Positions 1 to 8,082 are shown, counted from the stretch's first letter. The stretch is DNA of 64,000 bases from RGIG9060 sp045645985 (GCA_045645985.1 JAZRJV010000029.1:1-64000); one strand, 5' to 3'. Numbers and translations are program-made. Notes: generated from the sequence alone by a model not told the origin.

Positions 1-2
1 AA

Positions 3-143
3 GTTGAACCGTGGATTTTATTTAAAAATGATGAAGCCATAAATTATGAATTAAAAAAAGAAGAAAAAATAAAAATTGTTAAAGAAAAAATCGCAGAAGA
101 ATTAGATAAAACAATAAGTAAAATTTTATATGAAATACTATAA
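3..143 (+). CDS. C-terminal fragment of an unidentified protein
   Basis: An open frame runs in from the left edge in the third frame and stops with TAA at 141-143, giving about 46 residues rich in Lys, Glu and Ile (it begins V-E-P-W-I-L-F-K and ends K-I-L-Y-E-I-L). The composition suggests an amphipathic helical tail. Nothing diagnostic of a family remains, so no function is assigned. The next gene has its own promoter 27 bases further on. Confidence 0.5.
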   Translation, partial: VEPWILFKNDEAINYELKKEEKIKIVKEKIAEELDKTISKILYEIL

Positions 144-169
144 ATTCTATATAATATTAAAATCCCTTG

Positions 170-198
170 TTGCAAAATTATTCCTTTAATTGTATACT
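170..198 (+). promoter_or_regulatory. Promoter of rsmI, predicted leaderless
   Basis: TTGCAA at 170-175, a 17-base spacer and TATACT at 193-198 form a near-consensus housekeeping promoter. The GTG at 205 lies six bases past the -10 box, where transcription would be expected to start. No Shine-Dalgarno sequence is present. The layout matches that at thirteen other genes in this window. Confidence 0.7.
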
Positions 199-204
199 TT
201 TATT

Positions 205-927
205 GTGTCAGAATTATATATTGTTGCAACGCCTATCGGAAATTTGGGCGATATTACATACAGAGCTATTGAAACATTAAAATCCGTAGATTTCGTTGCG
301 GCAGAAGATACTCGACACACTTTGCAACTTCTAAATCATTTTGAGATAAAAAAACCTATGATTTCTTGTAGAGCACAAAACGAAGCAGAAGTTTCAAAAA
401 AGATTATCGCTTTGTTAGAAGACGGAAAATCAGTTGCTTTTGCAAGCGATGCAGGAACTCCAGGAATAAGTGATCCAGGTGCGGTTCTTGTAACTGAAGT
501 TCGCAAAGCAGGATTTAATGTAGTTCCAATTCCAGGAGCAAGTGCTTTTGCAACTTTGGTAAGTGTTGCAGGAACAGGCGGTAAAACAATAATTTTTGAA
601 GGATTTCTTTCTCCAAAATCTGGAAGAAGAAAAAATCGTGTAAAAGAACTACTTTTAACAGGTTCTGCATTTATTTTATACGAATCTCCCTTCAGAATTA
701 TTAAACTTTTAACAGATATTGCCGATATTGATAGTAATCGAAGAGTTGTTGTGGGTAGAGAACTTACAAAACTCCACGAAGAGATTGTTGATGGAACTGC
801 AAAGGAAGTGCTGGAAAACTTTGCTGGTAGAACAAAAATCCTTGGCGAATTTGCAATTTTTGTTTCTGGAACAAAAAATGCTCAACTTTTAGAAGATGAT
901 GCCGATAATAATAGTAAGGAAAGGTAG
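205..927 (+). CDS. rsmI: 16S rRNA (cytidine1402-2'-O)-methyltransferase RsmI
   Basis: RsmI methylates the 2'-hydroxyl of C1402 in the 16S rRNA P-site region, using S-adenosylmethionine. The protein has the tetrapyrrole-methylase fold signature of the family: VATPIGNLGD near the N terminus, AAEDTR about 25 residues later, and SDAGTPGISDPG at about residues 81-92, followed by a PGASA loop. The frame is also open from TTG at 190, but that codon overlaps the promoter. GTG at 205 gives M-S-E-L-Y-I-V-A-T-P, the usual RsmI start, and a 240-residue protein of normal family size. The stop codon is six bases before flgM, so the two are probably cotranscribed. Family assignment is firm; the start is inferred from the promoter. 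Confidence 0.95.
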   Translation: MSELYIVATPIGNLGDITYRAIETLKSVDFVAAEDTRHTLQLLNHFEIKKPMISCRAQNEAEVSKKIIALLEDGKSVAFASDAGTPGISDPGAVLVTEVRKAGFNVVPIPGASAFATLVSVAGTGGKTIIFEGFLSPKSGRRKNRVKELLLTGSAFILYESPFRIIKLLTDIADIDSNRRVVVGRELTKLHEEIVDGTAKEVLENFAGRTKILGEFAIFVSGTKNAQLLEDDADNNSKER

Positions 928-933
928 GTCAAT

Positions 934-1221
934 ATGATGATAGATAGACTTGGAGGACTTGATCCTTTACAGAACTTACAAAACACAAAAAGAGTAACAA
1001 ATAAACCTGTTACTAATACTCTTGAAGATACTGTAAGCGTATCACAAGAAGCTAAAGAAATGGCTGAAGCATATTATCTTTCTGAAATTGCAGCTTCTAC
1101 ACCTGATGTTCGTTCAGATTTAGTTGCTAAAGTTAAAGATAAGATAAAAGACCCAAATTATATCAATTCAGCAGTTATCAGTTCTGTTGCAGACCGATTT
1201 CTTGATAGCATCGGGTTGTAA
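934..1221 (+). CDS. flgM: Anti-sigma-28 factor FlgM
   Basis: FlgM binds and inhibits the flagellar sigma factor FliA (sigma-28) until the hook is complete. This 95-residue protein has the family profile: a polar, disordered-looking N-terminal half, then VSVSQEAKEMAEAY and a conserved C-terminal helical part with L-V-A-K-V-K-D-K-I and D-P-N-Y-I-N, equivalent to the region in other FlgM proteins that contacts the sigma factor. A Shine-Dalgarno sequence (AAGGAAAGG, 916-924) overlaps the rsmI stop codon. Two ATG codons are in tandem (934 and 937); either may start. A strong terminator follows. FlgM is consistent with a motile spirochaete with periplasmic flagella, although no other flagellar gene lies nearby. 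Confidence 0.85.
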   Translation: MMIDRLGGLDPLQNLQNTKRVTNKPVTNTLEDTVSVSQEAKEMAEAYYLSEIAASTPDVRSDLVAKVKDKIKDPNYINSAVISSVADRFLDSIGL

Positions 1222-1241
1222 TTAAATTTCATTCTCGAGAT

Positions 1242-1274
1242 AAAGACGGAATGCTTAAATTCCGTCTTTTTTTT
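1242..1274 (+). terminator. Rho-independent terminator after flgM
   Basis: AAAGACGGAAT (1242-1252) and ATTCCGTCTTT (1259-1269) form a perfect 11-bp stem with the six-base loop GCTTAA, followed by an uninterrupted T run. A -10-like TATACT (1278-1283) follows at once and may serve the next gene. Confidence 0.92.
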
Positions 1275-1310
1275 GTATATACTAAGTAAACTGAATTTTT
1301 TGGAGTTTTT

Positions 1311-2459
1311 ATGGCAGATTTCATTTTTAAAATATCACCAAATATAATGTTAGGTTCTTATCTAACAGCTAGATTAGGTCAATTTGTAAAAGAATGGGGA
1401 ACAAAATATATGCTTATTTTAGACCCAGATTTACAAGAATTTGATATTGGAAAGAAAATCCAAAATTCATTAACAGAACGCAAAATTGATTTTTTTGTTT
1501 TTAACGATTTACCTGTAACTCCAGATTCTTCTGATGTGGAAAGAGCTTTAAAACTTGCACGAGAAGCCCATGTTCATGGTGTAATTGTTGCTGGCGATAC
1601 AAAAACTGCAAATATTGCTCGAGCAGTTTGTGCTTTATACAACGAAGTTCACGATTTATACGATTATATGGATGGAGCTGTTCCAACTTCAGCACCTCTT
1701 CCTTTAATAAATATTCCAACAACAATGCGCGACGCATTTCTTTTTACAGATAAAACTCCAATTATCGATGCTAGAAGTCGCAAAACTAAATTGATTAAAA
1801 CACAAAGTGGATTATGTAAACTTGCACTTTTTGATCCAAATCTTTCTATAAACATGACAGAAACTCAAATTGCATCAAATTCTATTCAAACTTTGTGTAT
1901 TGCAATAGAAGCTTATATTTCACAAAAATCTAACTTTTTTTCAGATACAATTCTTGAAAAAGCGATTGAATTACTCGCAAACGGATTTGATGGTTCTCCA
2001 AACTTAACGGGAGCTGCATCTTCAGAAATCTTACTTGCTGAAGGTGGATGTATGACATCTTTAGGAGCAGCCTTAAGTTCAATCGGGCCTGCATCGCTTC
2101 TTGCACTCACAATTGATGGAAGATTTCAAATTACATCATCGTTAACTGCCGGAATTTTGCTTCCTTATGTTATCGAAGATGCTTCAAAATATAAAAATGA
2201 TAAACTTGCAAATGTTGCCAAAATTATGCGTTTAGCAGACCAAACAACAGATACAAAAACAGCAGTAAACGCATTATCAGAAAATATCAGAAATCGGCTT
2301 GCTTTGGCAAATCTTCCTGCTCGTTTAAAAGATTTATCAGTTTCTATCGAACAACTTGCTCTTGCCGCAGAAGATGCAGGTCAACTTGATTTTATCAGTG
2401 GATTACCTCGTTCAATGAATGCAGATGATTTATTTGATTTAATCAAACAATCTTTCTAA
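1311..2459 (+). CDS. Iron-containing alcohol dehydrogenase-fold protein lacking the metal site
   Basis: At 382 residues the protein has the length and block order of group III Fe-dependent alcohol/glycerol dehydrogenases: a dinucleotide-binding half with V-I-V-A-G-D-T and N-I-P-T-T, then the all-helical half with L-F-D-P-N-L, A-I-E-A-Y-I-S and LLPYV. The catalytic landmarks are altered. The usual GGGS-x-x-D is AGDTKTAN. The usual G-T-G-S-E after P-T-T is M-R-D-A-F. By alignment the four metal ligands (Asp, His in G-M-D-A-L-x-H, then two His before L-P-x-V) appear as Gln, Ile, Ser/Ala and Ser. It is therefore probably a non-catalytic or repurposed member. A good Shine-Dalgarno (GGAG) precedes the ATG. 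The SpoU gene starts 16 bases after the stop, suggesting an operon. Fold is likely; function unknown. Confidence 0.75.
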   Translation: MADFIFKISPNIMLGSYLTARLGQFVKEWGTKYMLILDPDLQEFDIGKKIQNSLTERKIDFFVFNDLPVTPDSSDVERALKLAREAHVHGVIVAGDTKTANIARAVCALYNEVHDLYDYMDGAVPTSAPLPLINIPTTMRDAFLFTDKTPIIDARSRKTKLIKTQSGLCKLALFDPNLSINMTETQIASNSIQTLCIAIEAYISQKSNFFSDTILEKAIELLANGFDGSPNLTGAASSEILLAEGGCMTSLGAALSSIGPASLLALTIDGRFQITSSLTAGILLPYVIEDASKYKNDKLANVAKIMRLADQTTDTKTAVNALSENIRNRLALANLPARLKDLSVSIEQLALAAEDAGQLDFISGLPRSMNADDLFDLIKQSF

Positions 2460-2475
2460 TTGTAAGGCAAAAAAA

Positions 2476-3288
2476 ATGATACCACCAGATAAATTAAATC
2501 AACTTTCTAAAGGACATCGTAGAAGAAAATTAGCTCTTTGTTTTGGCTCTTTGGAACGAGATATTGCAGGAATTGCAGAAAAAGGAAACGAATATACTTT
2601 CCCATCAATGACTAGGCAAGAATACACAAAACGCCTTGTTGAAATTGTTCTAGAAGATCCTCAATTACCTGAAAATGCAAAAACTGAAATTCAAGACTTG
2701 CTAAATCAAGAACCTTTTGATGAAAGACGAATTTGTAATGTTACAAGGAATCATCTTTTAGCAATCATTGGAACATTTCCTGCCGAATGGGATTTAGTTA
2801 TTGCACCTCATAAAACTACGGAAGAAGGAATTGTTGAAAAACGCGATTTTTTTCCAGGACTTTGTGTTTACGCAGAGGATATTCGTTCTCCCTTCAATCT
2901 TGGTTCAATTTTTAGAACGGCCGAAGCAATGGGAGCAGAAAAAGTTTATCTATCACCCTTTTGTACCGATCCAAATCATCCAAGAGCAATTAGGTCTGGA
3001 ATGGGTTGTATCGAAACAATCCCTTGGGAACGCTGCAGTTTAGAAGATTTACCTCAAGATTTACCGATTTTTGCCCTAGAAACAGGTGGAACTCCACTTG
3101 ATGAATTTGAATTTCCACAAAAAGGAATTGTTGTTATCGGTTCTGAAGAATTAGGAATCAGTCCACAAGCTTTGCAAAAAGCAACCTACGGAAGAGTTAC
3201 AATCCCTATGAAAGGAATAAAATCTTCTCTAAATGTGGGTGTTGCTTTTGGAATTTTGATGCAAAGTTGGATTTCTTCAATTTATTAA
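2476..3288 (+). CDS. SpoU/TrmH-family RNA 2'-O-methyltransferase
   Basis: A knotted (SPOUT) methyltransferase that methylates ribose 2'-OH in tRNA or rRNA with S-adenosylmethionine. Family motif 1 is at about residues 136-147 (D-x-R-S-P-F-N-L-G-S-I-F-R-T, with the catalytic Arg), motif 2 at 219-230 (V-V-I-G-S-E-E-L-G-I), and motif 3 at 242-258 (I-P-M-K-G-x-x-S-S-L-N-V-G-V-A). The first 130 residues form an extra N-terminal region longer than the RNA-binding domain of TrmH, so the RNA target cannot be named. It lies 16 bases behind the Fe-ADH-like gene and overlaps the 3' end of the convergent HDOD gene by four bases. Confidence 0.88.
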   Translation: MIPPDKLNQLSKGHRRRKLALCFGSLERDIAGIAEKGNEYTFPSMTRQEYTKRLVEIVLEDPQLPENAKTEIQDLLNQEPFDERRICNVTRNHLLAIIGTFPAEWDLVIAPHKTTEEGIVEKRDFFPGLCVYAEDIRSPFNLGSIFRTAEAMGAEKVYLSPFCTDPNHPRAIRSGMGCIETIPWERCSLEDLPQDLPIFALETGGTPLDEFEFPQKGIVVIGSEELGISPQALQKATYGRVTIPMKGIKSSLNVGVAFGILMQSWISSIY

Positions 3289-4793
3289 ATTTTCTTAAAA
3301 GCAGAACCTTCACTATAGGCTGTTGATAAGCGTTTAGTTATTGCATCAAGGCGTTCTACAGAATCTAAATTGTATTTTTTTAGAATATTTGCATCAAATT
3401 GATAGAGTTCAACTTGATTTTCGCCATAATGAGCAATCATATTTGCTAAATAAACAATTTCACAAAGTGTTCTGTATTCTTCAGAAGCTTCTGACGGATT
3501 ATGGTGAAATCGTACGGTTTGATTTATTACAGTTGGAAAATTCCATTTTTCTGTAATCATTGCACCAATTTCAGCATGATTTACACCAGAACAAATTTGT
3601 TCAAAAACTGTATTTGGAATATTTTTCTTTGCACAAACTTCATTAAATTGTTTTAAGTTATCTTGATGCACATTGTAAAAAATAACTTTTCCCATATCGT
3701 GTAAAAGACCACAAACATAAGAATCATCTACAACTTCCCTTTGAGAATTACAAAAATTTCTTGCAAGATTATATGCAAAAAAAGCAACTTTATTGCTATG
3801 TTCCCAAATTTTGCTATTTTCATCACTTGTATTTGTAAGGCTTTGCATAGAACCAAGAGAATATAATAAGTTTTTTATTCCTCGGATTCCCACAAGTTGA
3901 ACAGCCTTCAATATGCTTTGACAAGGTGAATTTAGCGAGAAGGCAGCAGAATTTACAAGTTTTAGCAAATCAGTAGTTAAAGTTACATCACTACTAATTT
4001 GAGTTGCAATATCAGAAAGTTTTGAATTCCTATCATTAAGAAGATTATTGATTTTTTGGATATTTTCAGGAAAGTGTGGTAAAGAATTTATTGAATCAAC
4101 AATTTCTTTTGAAGCAATATTAAGTTGTTTTTGCAACCCAATATCCAAATCTAAAATAATTCGTGTTATTGTTTCATCATTTTCGGTAAAAAACTTAAAA
4201 TTTTCTTCTGATAAACCGATTTTTTTTAACATCAAAATCATGATAATAATTCCAAGACCTGCACCTTCAGAATCATCAAGAATTTGAGAAAAAACTTCTT
4301 CTATTGAAGAATACTTTCCTGCTCGTGTAATCTTATCGTGGATTCGTTTATATTCGTAAATTGTAAGTGGAGAATTGTTTTTAATTTCAATTTTCATTTT
4401 TCTATTGCGCTTTTGCAACAAAACTTTTACATAAAGTCCCAATTCTTTTTGTAATAATAAATAATGATTTATATCATCTAATGTTTCTTGTTTAAAATTT
4501 TTCATTCCAAGATTGTATTGATATTCATTATTGATGTCTAATTTTTTTTCTTGAAAATAAACTCGCTTTGTATTAGCTTTTTTAGCATTTGAAGTTAGTT
4601 CACTCACGCAATACAAAACATATTGAATCATATATCCTAAATTCAATTCTCGTAAAAAGAAAGAAACAACTTCTCCGATATATAATTCCATTTCGTGAGG
4701 TAAAGTAAATGTTGTTATCAAAAGTGGCATTTCACCTTCGATTGCTTTTCTTATTTTATTTTCATTTATTTTTGCAACTTTATTTTCAGACAT
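3285..4793 (-). CDS. ATPase-like / HDOD signalling protein
   Basis: This is a two-part 502-residue protein. Residues 30-220 resemble a GHKL-type ATPase: S-E-L-T-S-N-A-K-K-A-N at 64-74 looks like an N box, and E-G-A-G-L-G-I at 176-181 like a G box after a long insertion. Residues 225-430 are an HDOD domain (I-A-x-x-I-S-S-D-V-x-L-T, L-L-K-L-V-N-S-A-A-F, an HD pair at 365-366 in GLLHDMGK, then H-H-N-P). HDOD proteins act in bacterial signalling, often with chemotaxis or cyclic-di-GMP circuits. No signal peptide or membrane span is visible, so it is probably cytoplasmic. A GGAGA Shine-Dalgarno at 4803-4807 precedes the ATG. It diverges from slyD. HDOD is certain; ATPase activity is inferred. Confidence 0.82.
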   Translation of the reverse strand: MSENKVAKINENKIRKAIEGEMPLLITTFTLPHEMELYIGEVVSFFLRELNLGYMIQYVLYCVSELTSNAKKANTKRVYFQEKKLDINNEYQYNLGMKNFKQETLDDINHYLLLQKELGLYVKVLLQKRNRKMKIEIKNNSPLTIYEYKRIHDKITRAGKYSSIEEVFSQILDDSEGAGLGIIIMILMLKKIGLSEENFKFFTENDETITRIILDLDIGLQKQLNIASKEIVDSINSLPHFPENIQKINNLLNDRNSKLSDIATQISSDVTLTTDLLKLVNSAAFSLNSPCQSILKAVQLVGIRGIKNLLYSLGSMQSLTNTSDENSKIWEHSNKVAFFAYNLARNFCNSQREVVDDSYVCGLLHDMGKVIFYNVHQDNLKQFNEVCAKKNIPNTVFEQICSGVNHAEIGAMITEKWNFPTVINQTVRFHHNPSEASEEYRTLCEIVYLANMIAHYGENQVELYQFDANILKKYNLDSVERLDAITKRLSTAYSEGSAFKKI

Positions 4794-4854
4794 GGTAGAC
4801 TTTCTCCAGACAAATAAATTATAACATGAAATAACTTTATTTACTATAATAATA

Positions 4855-4883
4855 TTGTAAATTACTTTAATTTAAGGTATCTT
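4855..4883 (+). promoter_or_regulatory. Promoter of slyD, predicted leaderless
   Basis: TTGTAA (4855-4860), 17 bases, TATCTT (4878-4883), then six bases to ATG at 4890. The only purine-rich stretch (AAGG at 4874-4877) is too far from the ATG to act as a Shine-Dalgarno sequence. Confidence 0.65.
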
Positions 4884-4889
4884 TAGAAT

Positions 4890-5423
4890 ATGAAAATTTC
4901 AAATGACAAAGTTGTATCAATAGAATACACATTAAAAAATGCAGAAGGAACTATCTTAGACACTTCTGTAGGCGGAGCTCCATTAGAGTATATTCATGGT
5001 CGTGGCTACCTTATCACAGGATTAGAAAAAGACCTTGAAGGAAAAGAAGAAGGCGAAGAATTTTCTTCAGAAGTTGCACCTAAAGATGCTTACGGTGAAT
5101 ATGATGAAAATATGGTTGTAGAAGTTGACAGAAAACATTTTCCAGAGGGAATTGAAATTGAAGTAGGTATGCAATTTGAAGCAGCCTATGGTCAACTTGT
5201 AACTGTAAAAAGTGTAACAAACGACAAAATTACTATTGATGGTAATCACTATTTAGCAGGACAAACTCTTTATTTTGATGTAAAAGTTGTTTCTGTAAGA
5301 GAAGCTACTCCAGAAGAATTATCAACTGGATTATACGGTGGCGGATGTGGCTGTGGTTGCGACGGAGATTGCGATTCTGGCGACTGTTCATCTGGTGGAT
5401 GTGGCTGCGGTTGCGGTTGTTAA
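4890..5423 (+). CDS. slyD: SlyD-type FKBP peptidyl-prolyl isomerase with Cys-rich tail
   Basis: SlyD is a cytoplasmic prolyl isomerase and chaperone with an insert-in-flap domain; its tail binds nickel or other metals. The FKBP core is plain: V-S-I-E-Y-T-L, P-L-E-Y-I-H-G-x-G-Y-L-I-x-G-L-E, then the flap domain, and NHYLAGQTLYFDV at about 120-132, the family's N-H-x-L-A-G-x-x-L-x-F signature. The last 28 residues are Gly/Cys/Asp-rich with nine cysteines and no histidine, unlike the His-rich tail of E. coli SlyD but consistent with metal binding through thiolates. The gene stands alone with its own promoter and terminator. Confidence 0.92.
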   Translation: MKISNDKVVSIEYTLKNAEGTILDTSVGGAPLEYIHGRGYLITGLEKDLEGKEEGEEFSSEVAPKDAYGEYDENMVVEVDRKHFPEGIEIEVGMQFEAAYGQLVTVKSVTNDKITIDGNHYLAGQTLYFDVKVVSVREATPEELSTGLYGGGCGCGCDGDCDSGDCSSGGCGCGCGC

Positions 5424-5432
5424 AAAGCAAAG

Positions 5433-5468
5433 AAGGTGAATCAAGTTTTTCTTGGTTCACCTTTTATT
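5433..5468. terminator. Bidirectional terminator between slyD and the Gx gene
   Basis: A 13-bp stem (5433-5445 with 5451-5463, one G-U pair) with the five-base loop TTTTT is followed by T-rich sequence on the + strand. It sits directly against the stop codon of the convergent gene and probably serves both. Confidence 0.85.
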
Positions 5469-6402
5469 TTTTTAAAGAAGAATTATACACATTTATTAAA
5501 TGATTATCTAATTTTTCAAAAAGTTTTCCTTTAGATTTTTCAGAATCAAAACTTGCTAATTCGTTAAAATAAAGCAAAATAAAATTGATAAAGTTTCCAA
5601 CTTTCCCTTTTAACGGTGGCAACTTTGCAACAATAAATTTAGAAATATATACAGAAAAAATCAAAATTAAACCTCTTTTTAAACCTAAAAAAAGTGCATC
5701 TTGAGTAATTTTAAAACTTCCTATGGAAAGCAAAAGTTTTCCACTTGGAATAAGCAAACTGAAAAACACAATGCTACAAAGCAACATAACTGAAGAAAAT
5801 AAATTTTTACAAATTTTTTTTGATTTCTTTTTTTTCACAGAATTTAAATCTATCGATTCAGAAGTAAGTTGTTCAATTTCAAAAGATGATTCAGAATTTT
5901 CATCTTTTTGAATTAAATTATACCAAATTGATTTATCTACAAATTTTTGTGTAAATAAACCAAGCACAAAAGAAGAAATAAATCCTGAAATAAGCAAAAT
6001 TGGTGCAATATAACTTGTGCTACTTCTAAAAATCATCAAGTAAGAAAGCAAAATTTGACAAAGATTATTTGCCAAAGCGCCAGAAAGACAAATTCCTAAA
6101 AAAGAAATTTTTGATTTAAACAGATTTTTGCTCAAAATCATCACAAAAGCGGAAGAAAATGAACCTAAAAAAGAAAACAGAAAAATGTAGGAAAAAAATG
6201 TACCAGAAATTAAGGCTTGAAGAAAAACTTTTATCAATGTTAAAAAAAGAACTTGCCTTATGGGTAGAACATATAAAGCCAACATTATACCCATATTAGC
6301 AATTCCTAAACGCATAAACGGAAGTGGCTTTGGTATGGCATATTCTATCATCGATAAAAACATACACAAAGCCGAAAAAAATGCAATTTTTTTATGAAAC
6401 AC
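5464..6402 (-). CDS. Gx transporter / heptaprenyl-diphosphate-synthase-I-like membrane protein with extra C-terminal membrane domain
   Basis: Residues 1-165 form five or six hydrophobic segments with the Gx/Hpre_diP_synt_I pattern (M-R-L-G-I-A-N-M-G near residue 31, L-S-G-A-L-A-N-N-L). Such proteins are thought to be substrate-binding membrane subunits related to ECF S components. A charged linker (about 165-195) joins a second hydrophobic part (S-I-G-S-F-K-I-T-Q-D-A-L-x-x-G-L-K-R-G-L-I-L-I-F) reminiscent of the start of an EcfT/CbiQ transmembrane subunit, but short. The start is GTG at 6402, inside the last codons of the upstream TPR gene (11-base overlap), implying translational coupling. 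The substrate is unknown. N-terminal family call is fairly firm; the EcfT likeness is a guess. Confidence 0.72.
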   Translation of the reverse strand: MFHKKIAFFSALCMFLSMIEYAIPKPLPFMRLGIANMGIMLALYVLPIRQVLFLTLIKVFLQALISGTFFSYIFLFSFLGSFSSAFVMILSKNLFKSKISFLGICLSGALANNLCQILLSYLMIFRSSTSYIAPILLISGFISSFVLGLFTQKFVDKSIWYNLIQKDENSESSFEIEQLTSESIDLNSVKKKKSKKICKNLFSSVMLLCSIVFFSLLIPSGKLLLSIGSFKITQDALFLGLKRGLILIFSVYISKFIVAKLPPLKGKVGNFINFILLYFNELASFDSEKSKGKLFEKLDNHLINVYNSSLKK

Positions 6403-7039
6403 GCTTTAATCCAGAACTTGCATCAGGATAATTTGGCTTAATTTTGATTGCTTGTTCGTAAGCTTTTTTTGCACCAGCTTTATTTCCGCCATCTTCTCTT
6501 GAGCGGCCTAATCTGTACCACCAAAGAGAAACACCTGGTTCTTTTTTCAATGCCATACAATAAGCGATATCTGCATGTTCATATTTTCGAGTAAGTCTGT
6601 AAATTTCACCTACAAAGAAATATGCAGTTGCACAGCGTTCTCCGTTTGGAAGTCCGTTTACATATTGTTCAAAAAGTTTTAAAGATTCTGTGTAATTATC
6701 AATGTAAAAATATGCTTCTGCCAAAGTTTCAATAATTCGATATTCTTTAGGACTGATTTTTAAAGCTTCTTGGCTGATTTTGATTGTTTCTTGATAATTT
6801 TCTAATCGAAGCAAAGACCAACCTAAAACAACATAAGATTCGATATTCTTCGGATTTTGTTGTAATTCTTGCTTACATACATCTACAGATTGTTGAAAAG
6901 CAGCTTTTGCTTGTGCTGTTTGACCAGCCGCATCAAAATTTCTTCCATCACGATATAATTTCAATGCATCAGGTTTTTGTGCAAAAACTAAAAATGTTGT
7001 ACAAATAAAAATTGCTAATATTAAAAATAATTTTTTCAT
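6392..7039 (-). CDS. Secreted tetratricopeptide-repeat protein
   Basis: The first 20 residues (M-K-K-L-F-L-I-L-A-I-F-I-C-T-T-F-L-V-F-A) are a typical signal peptide with cleavage after F-A. The remaining roughly 195 residues are TPR units: A-K-A-A-F-Q-Q-S-V near 45-55, Y-V-V-L-G-W-S-L-L-R-L near 68-78, Y-F-I-D-N-Y near 112, W-W-Y-R-L-G-R-S near 173, and a final A-I-K-I-K-P-N-Y-P-D. TPR proteins scaffold protein complexes, here in the periplasm. An AAAGGAAAG Shine-Dalgarno lies just before the ATG. It is the first gene of a two-gene operon with the Gx membrane protein, so the two may form one complex; that is inference. Confidence 0.82.
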   Translation of the reverse strand: MKKLFLILAIFICTTFLVFAQKPDALKLYRDGRNFDAAGQTAQAKAAFQQSVDVCKQELQQNPKNIESYVVLGWSLLRLENYQETIKISQEALKISPKEYRIIETLAEAYFYIDNYTESLKLFEQYVNGLPNGERCATAYFFVGEIYRLTRKYEHADIAYCMALKKEPGVSLWWYRLGRSREDGGNKAGAKKAYEQAIKIKPNYPDASSGLKRVS

Positions 7040-7193
7040 ACTTTCCTTTCATAAAAACCAATAAATTTCTATCTGAAATTTACAAACAGAAATTTTGAAT
7101 TGACTTTTTATCTATTAAACAAATTTACCATTTAAGTATAACATTTTTTTTTTACTAGAGCAAGATTATGCTAAATTCTAAAATAAAAATCTG

Positions 7194-7222
7194 TTGTACC
7201 TTTAAAAGAAATAGACTATACT
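7194..7222 (+). promoter_or_regulatory. Promoter of the GerMN gene, predicted leaderless
   Basis: TTGTAC (7194-7199), 17 bases, TATACT (7217-7222), seven bases to ATG at 7230. No Shine-Dalgarno sequence is present. Confidence 0.7.
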
Positions 7223-7229
7223 ATTAAAC

Positions 7230-8063
7230 ATGGCACAAAGAAAATCAAAAAAGAAAAAAACTTCACATACAGGGATAATTTTTTGGATTGCATTTGCAAT
7301 AATAATTATCATCTGTTTTTTAGTTGCAAAAGGAAAAATTGCATCAGTTTTAAAAGAAACAAACTTTTTTAACGAAGTTGTTGGAACTGAACCAGCAGTT
7401 ATAACTGAATTGGTAAATACTCATGCAACAGATAATTCTAGTTCTTCAAATAAAACAAACGACCCAATAATTCAACTTCAATTACCAGAAGAAATTGAAC
7501 AAGATGAATCTGAACTTGTAGAACGAAGTGAAATTATCGAAAAATCTGAAAAAAATACAGATAAACCAAAATCTCAAGAAAAAACACAAACTTCTACACA
7601 AAAACCTCAAGAAAAAGAACAACCTGTTGTTACTGTGCAAAAAATGAAATTAAATCTTTGCTATGTAATGATTGATTCAGATGGTTCTGTTATCCGAAAG
7701 GAAGTTATAAAAGAAGTTCAAAAAAATGATTCACCTTTAACAACTGCAATAAATACGCTTTTGTCAGGGCCAAGTGCTGACGAAGCTGAAAAAGGTTATA
7801 TGTCGTTAATTCCTGAAGGAACAAAACTTTTAGGCGCAAGAGTTGCAAACAAAACTGCAACACTAAACTTTAGCGAAAGTTTTTCTTTCAATAAATACGG
7901 AGTTCAAGGATATTTAGGACAACTTATGCAAATTGTTTATACAGCAACAAGTTTTTCTACTATCGATAATGTTCAATTCTTAATTGAAGGACAAAAACTT
8001 GAATATCTTGGTGGAGAAGGCGTTTGGATTGGTTCTCCACTATCAAGAATTTCATTTAAATAA
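7230..8063 (+). CDS. Membrane-anchored GerMN-domain protein
   Basis: A 277-residue protein with a basic N terminus (K-S-K-K-K-K-T), a single membrane span at about 16-34, and a long Ser/Thr/Glu/Lys-rich linker to about residue 140. The C-terminal domain (about 140-277) carries the GerMN pattern: conversion of L-N-L-C-Y-V into a strand, S-P-L-T-T-A-I-N-T-L-L-S-G-P-S, then L-I-P-E-G-T-K-L-L-G and T-A-T-L-N-F-S-E-S-F. GerMN domains occur in spore-germination GerM and in many non-sporulating bacteria, usually as envelope proteins of unclear role linked to the cell wall. Here the domain would face the periplasm. It is monocistronic, with promoter and terminator of its own. Confidence 0.85.
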   Translation: MAQRKSKKKKTSHTGIIFWIAFAIIIIICFLVAKGKIASVLKETNFFNEVVGTEPAVITELVNTHATDNSSSSNKTNDPIIQLQLPEEIEQDESELVERSEIIEKSEKNTDKPKSQEKTQTSTQKPQEKEQPVVTVQKMKLNLCYVMIDSDGSVIRKEVIKEVQKNDSPLTTAINTLLSGPSADEAEKGYMSLIPEGTKLLGARVANKTATLNFSESFSFNKYGVQGYLGQLMQIVYTATSFSTIDNVQFLIEGQKLEYLGGEGVWIGSPLSRISFK

Positions 8064-8082
8064 AATTTAAATTACATAAAAA

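Noticed and set aside
190..204. TTG at 190 as start of rsmI
   Set aside because: The promoter -10 box lies at 193-198, and GTG 205 gives the usual RsmI N terminus directly after the expected transcription start.
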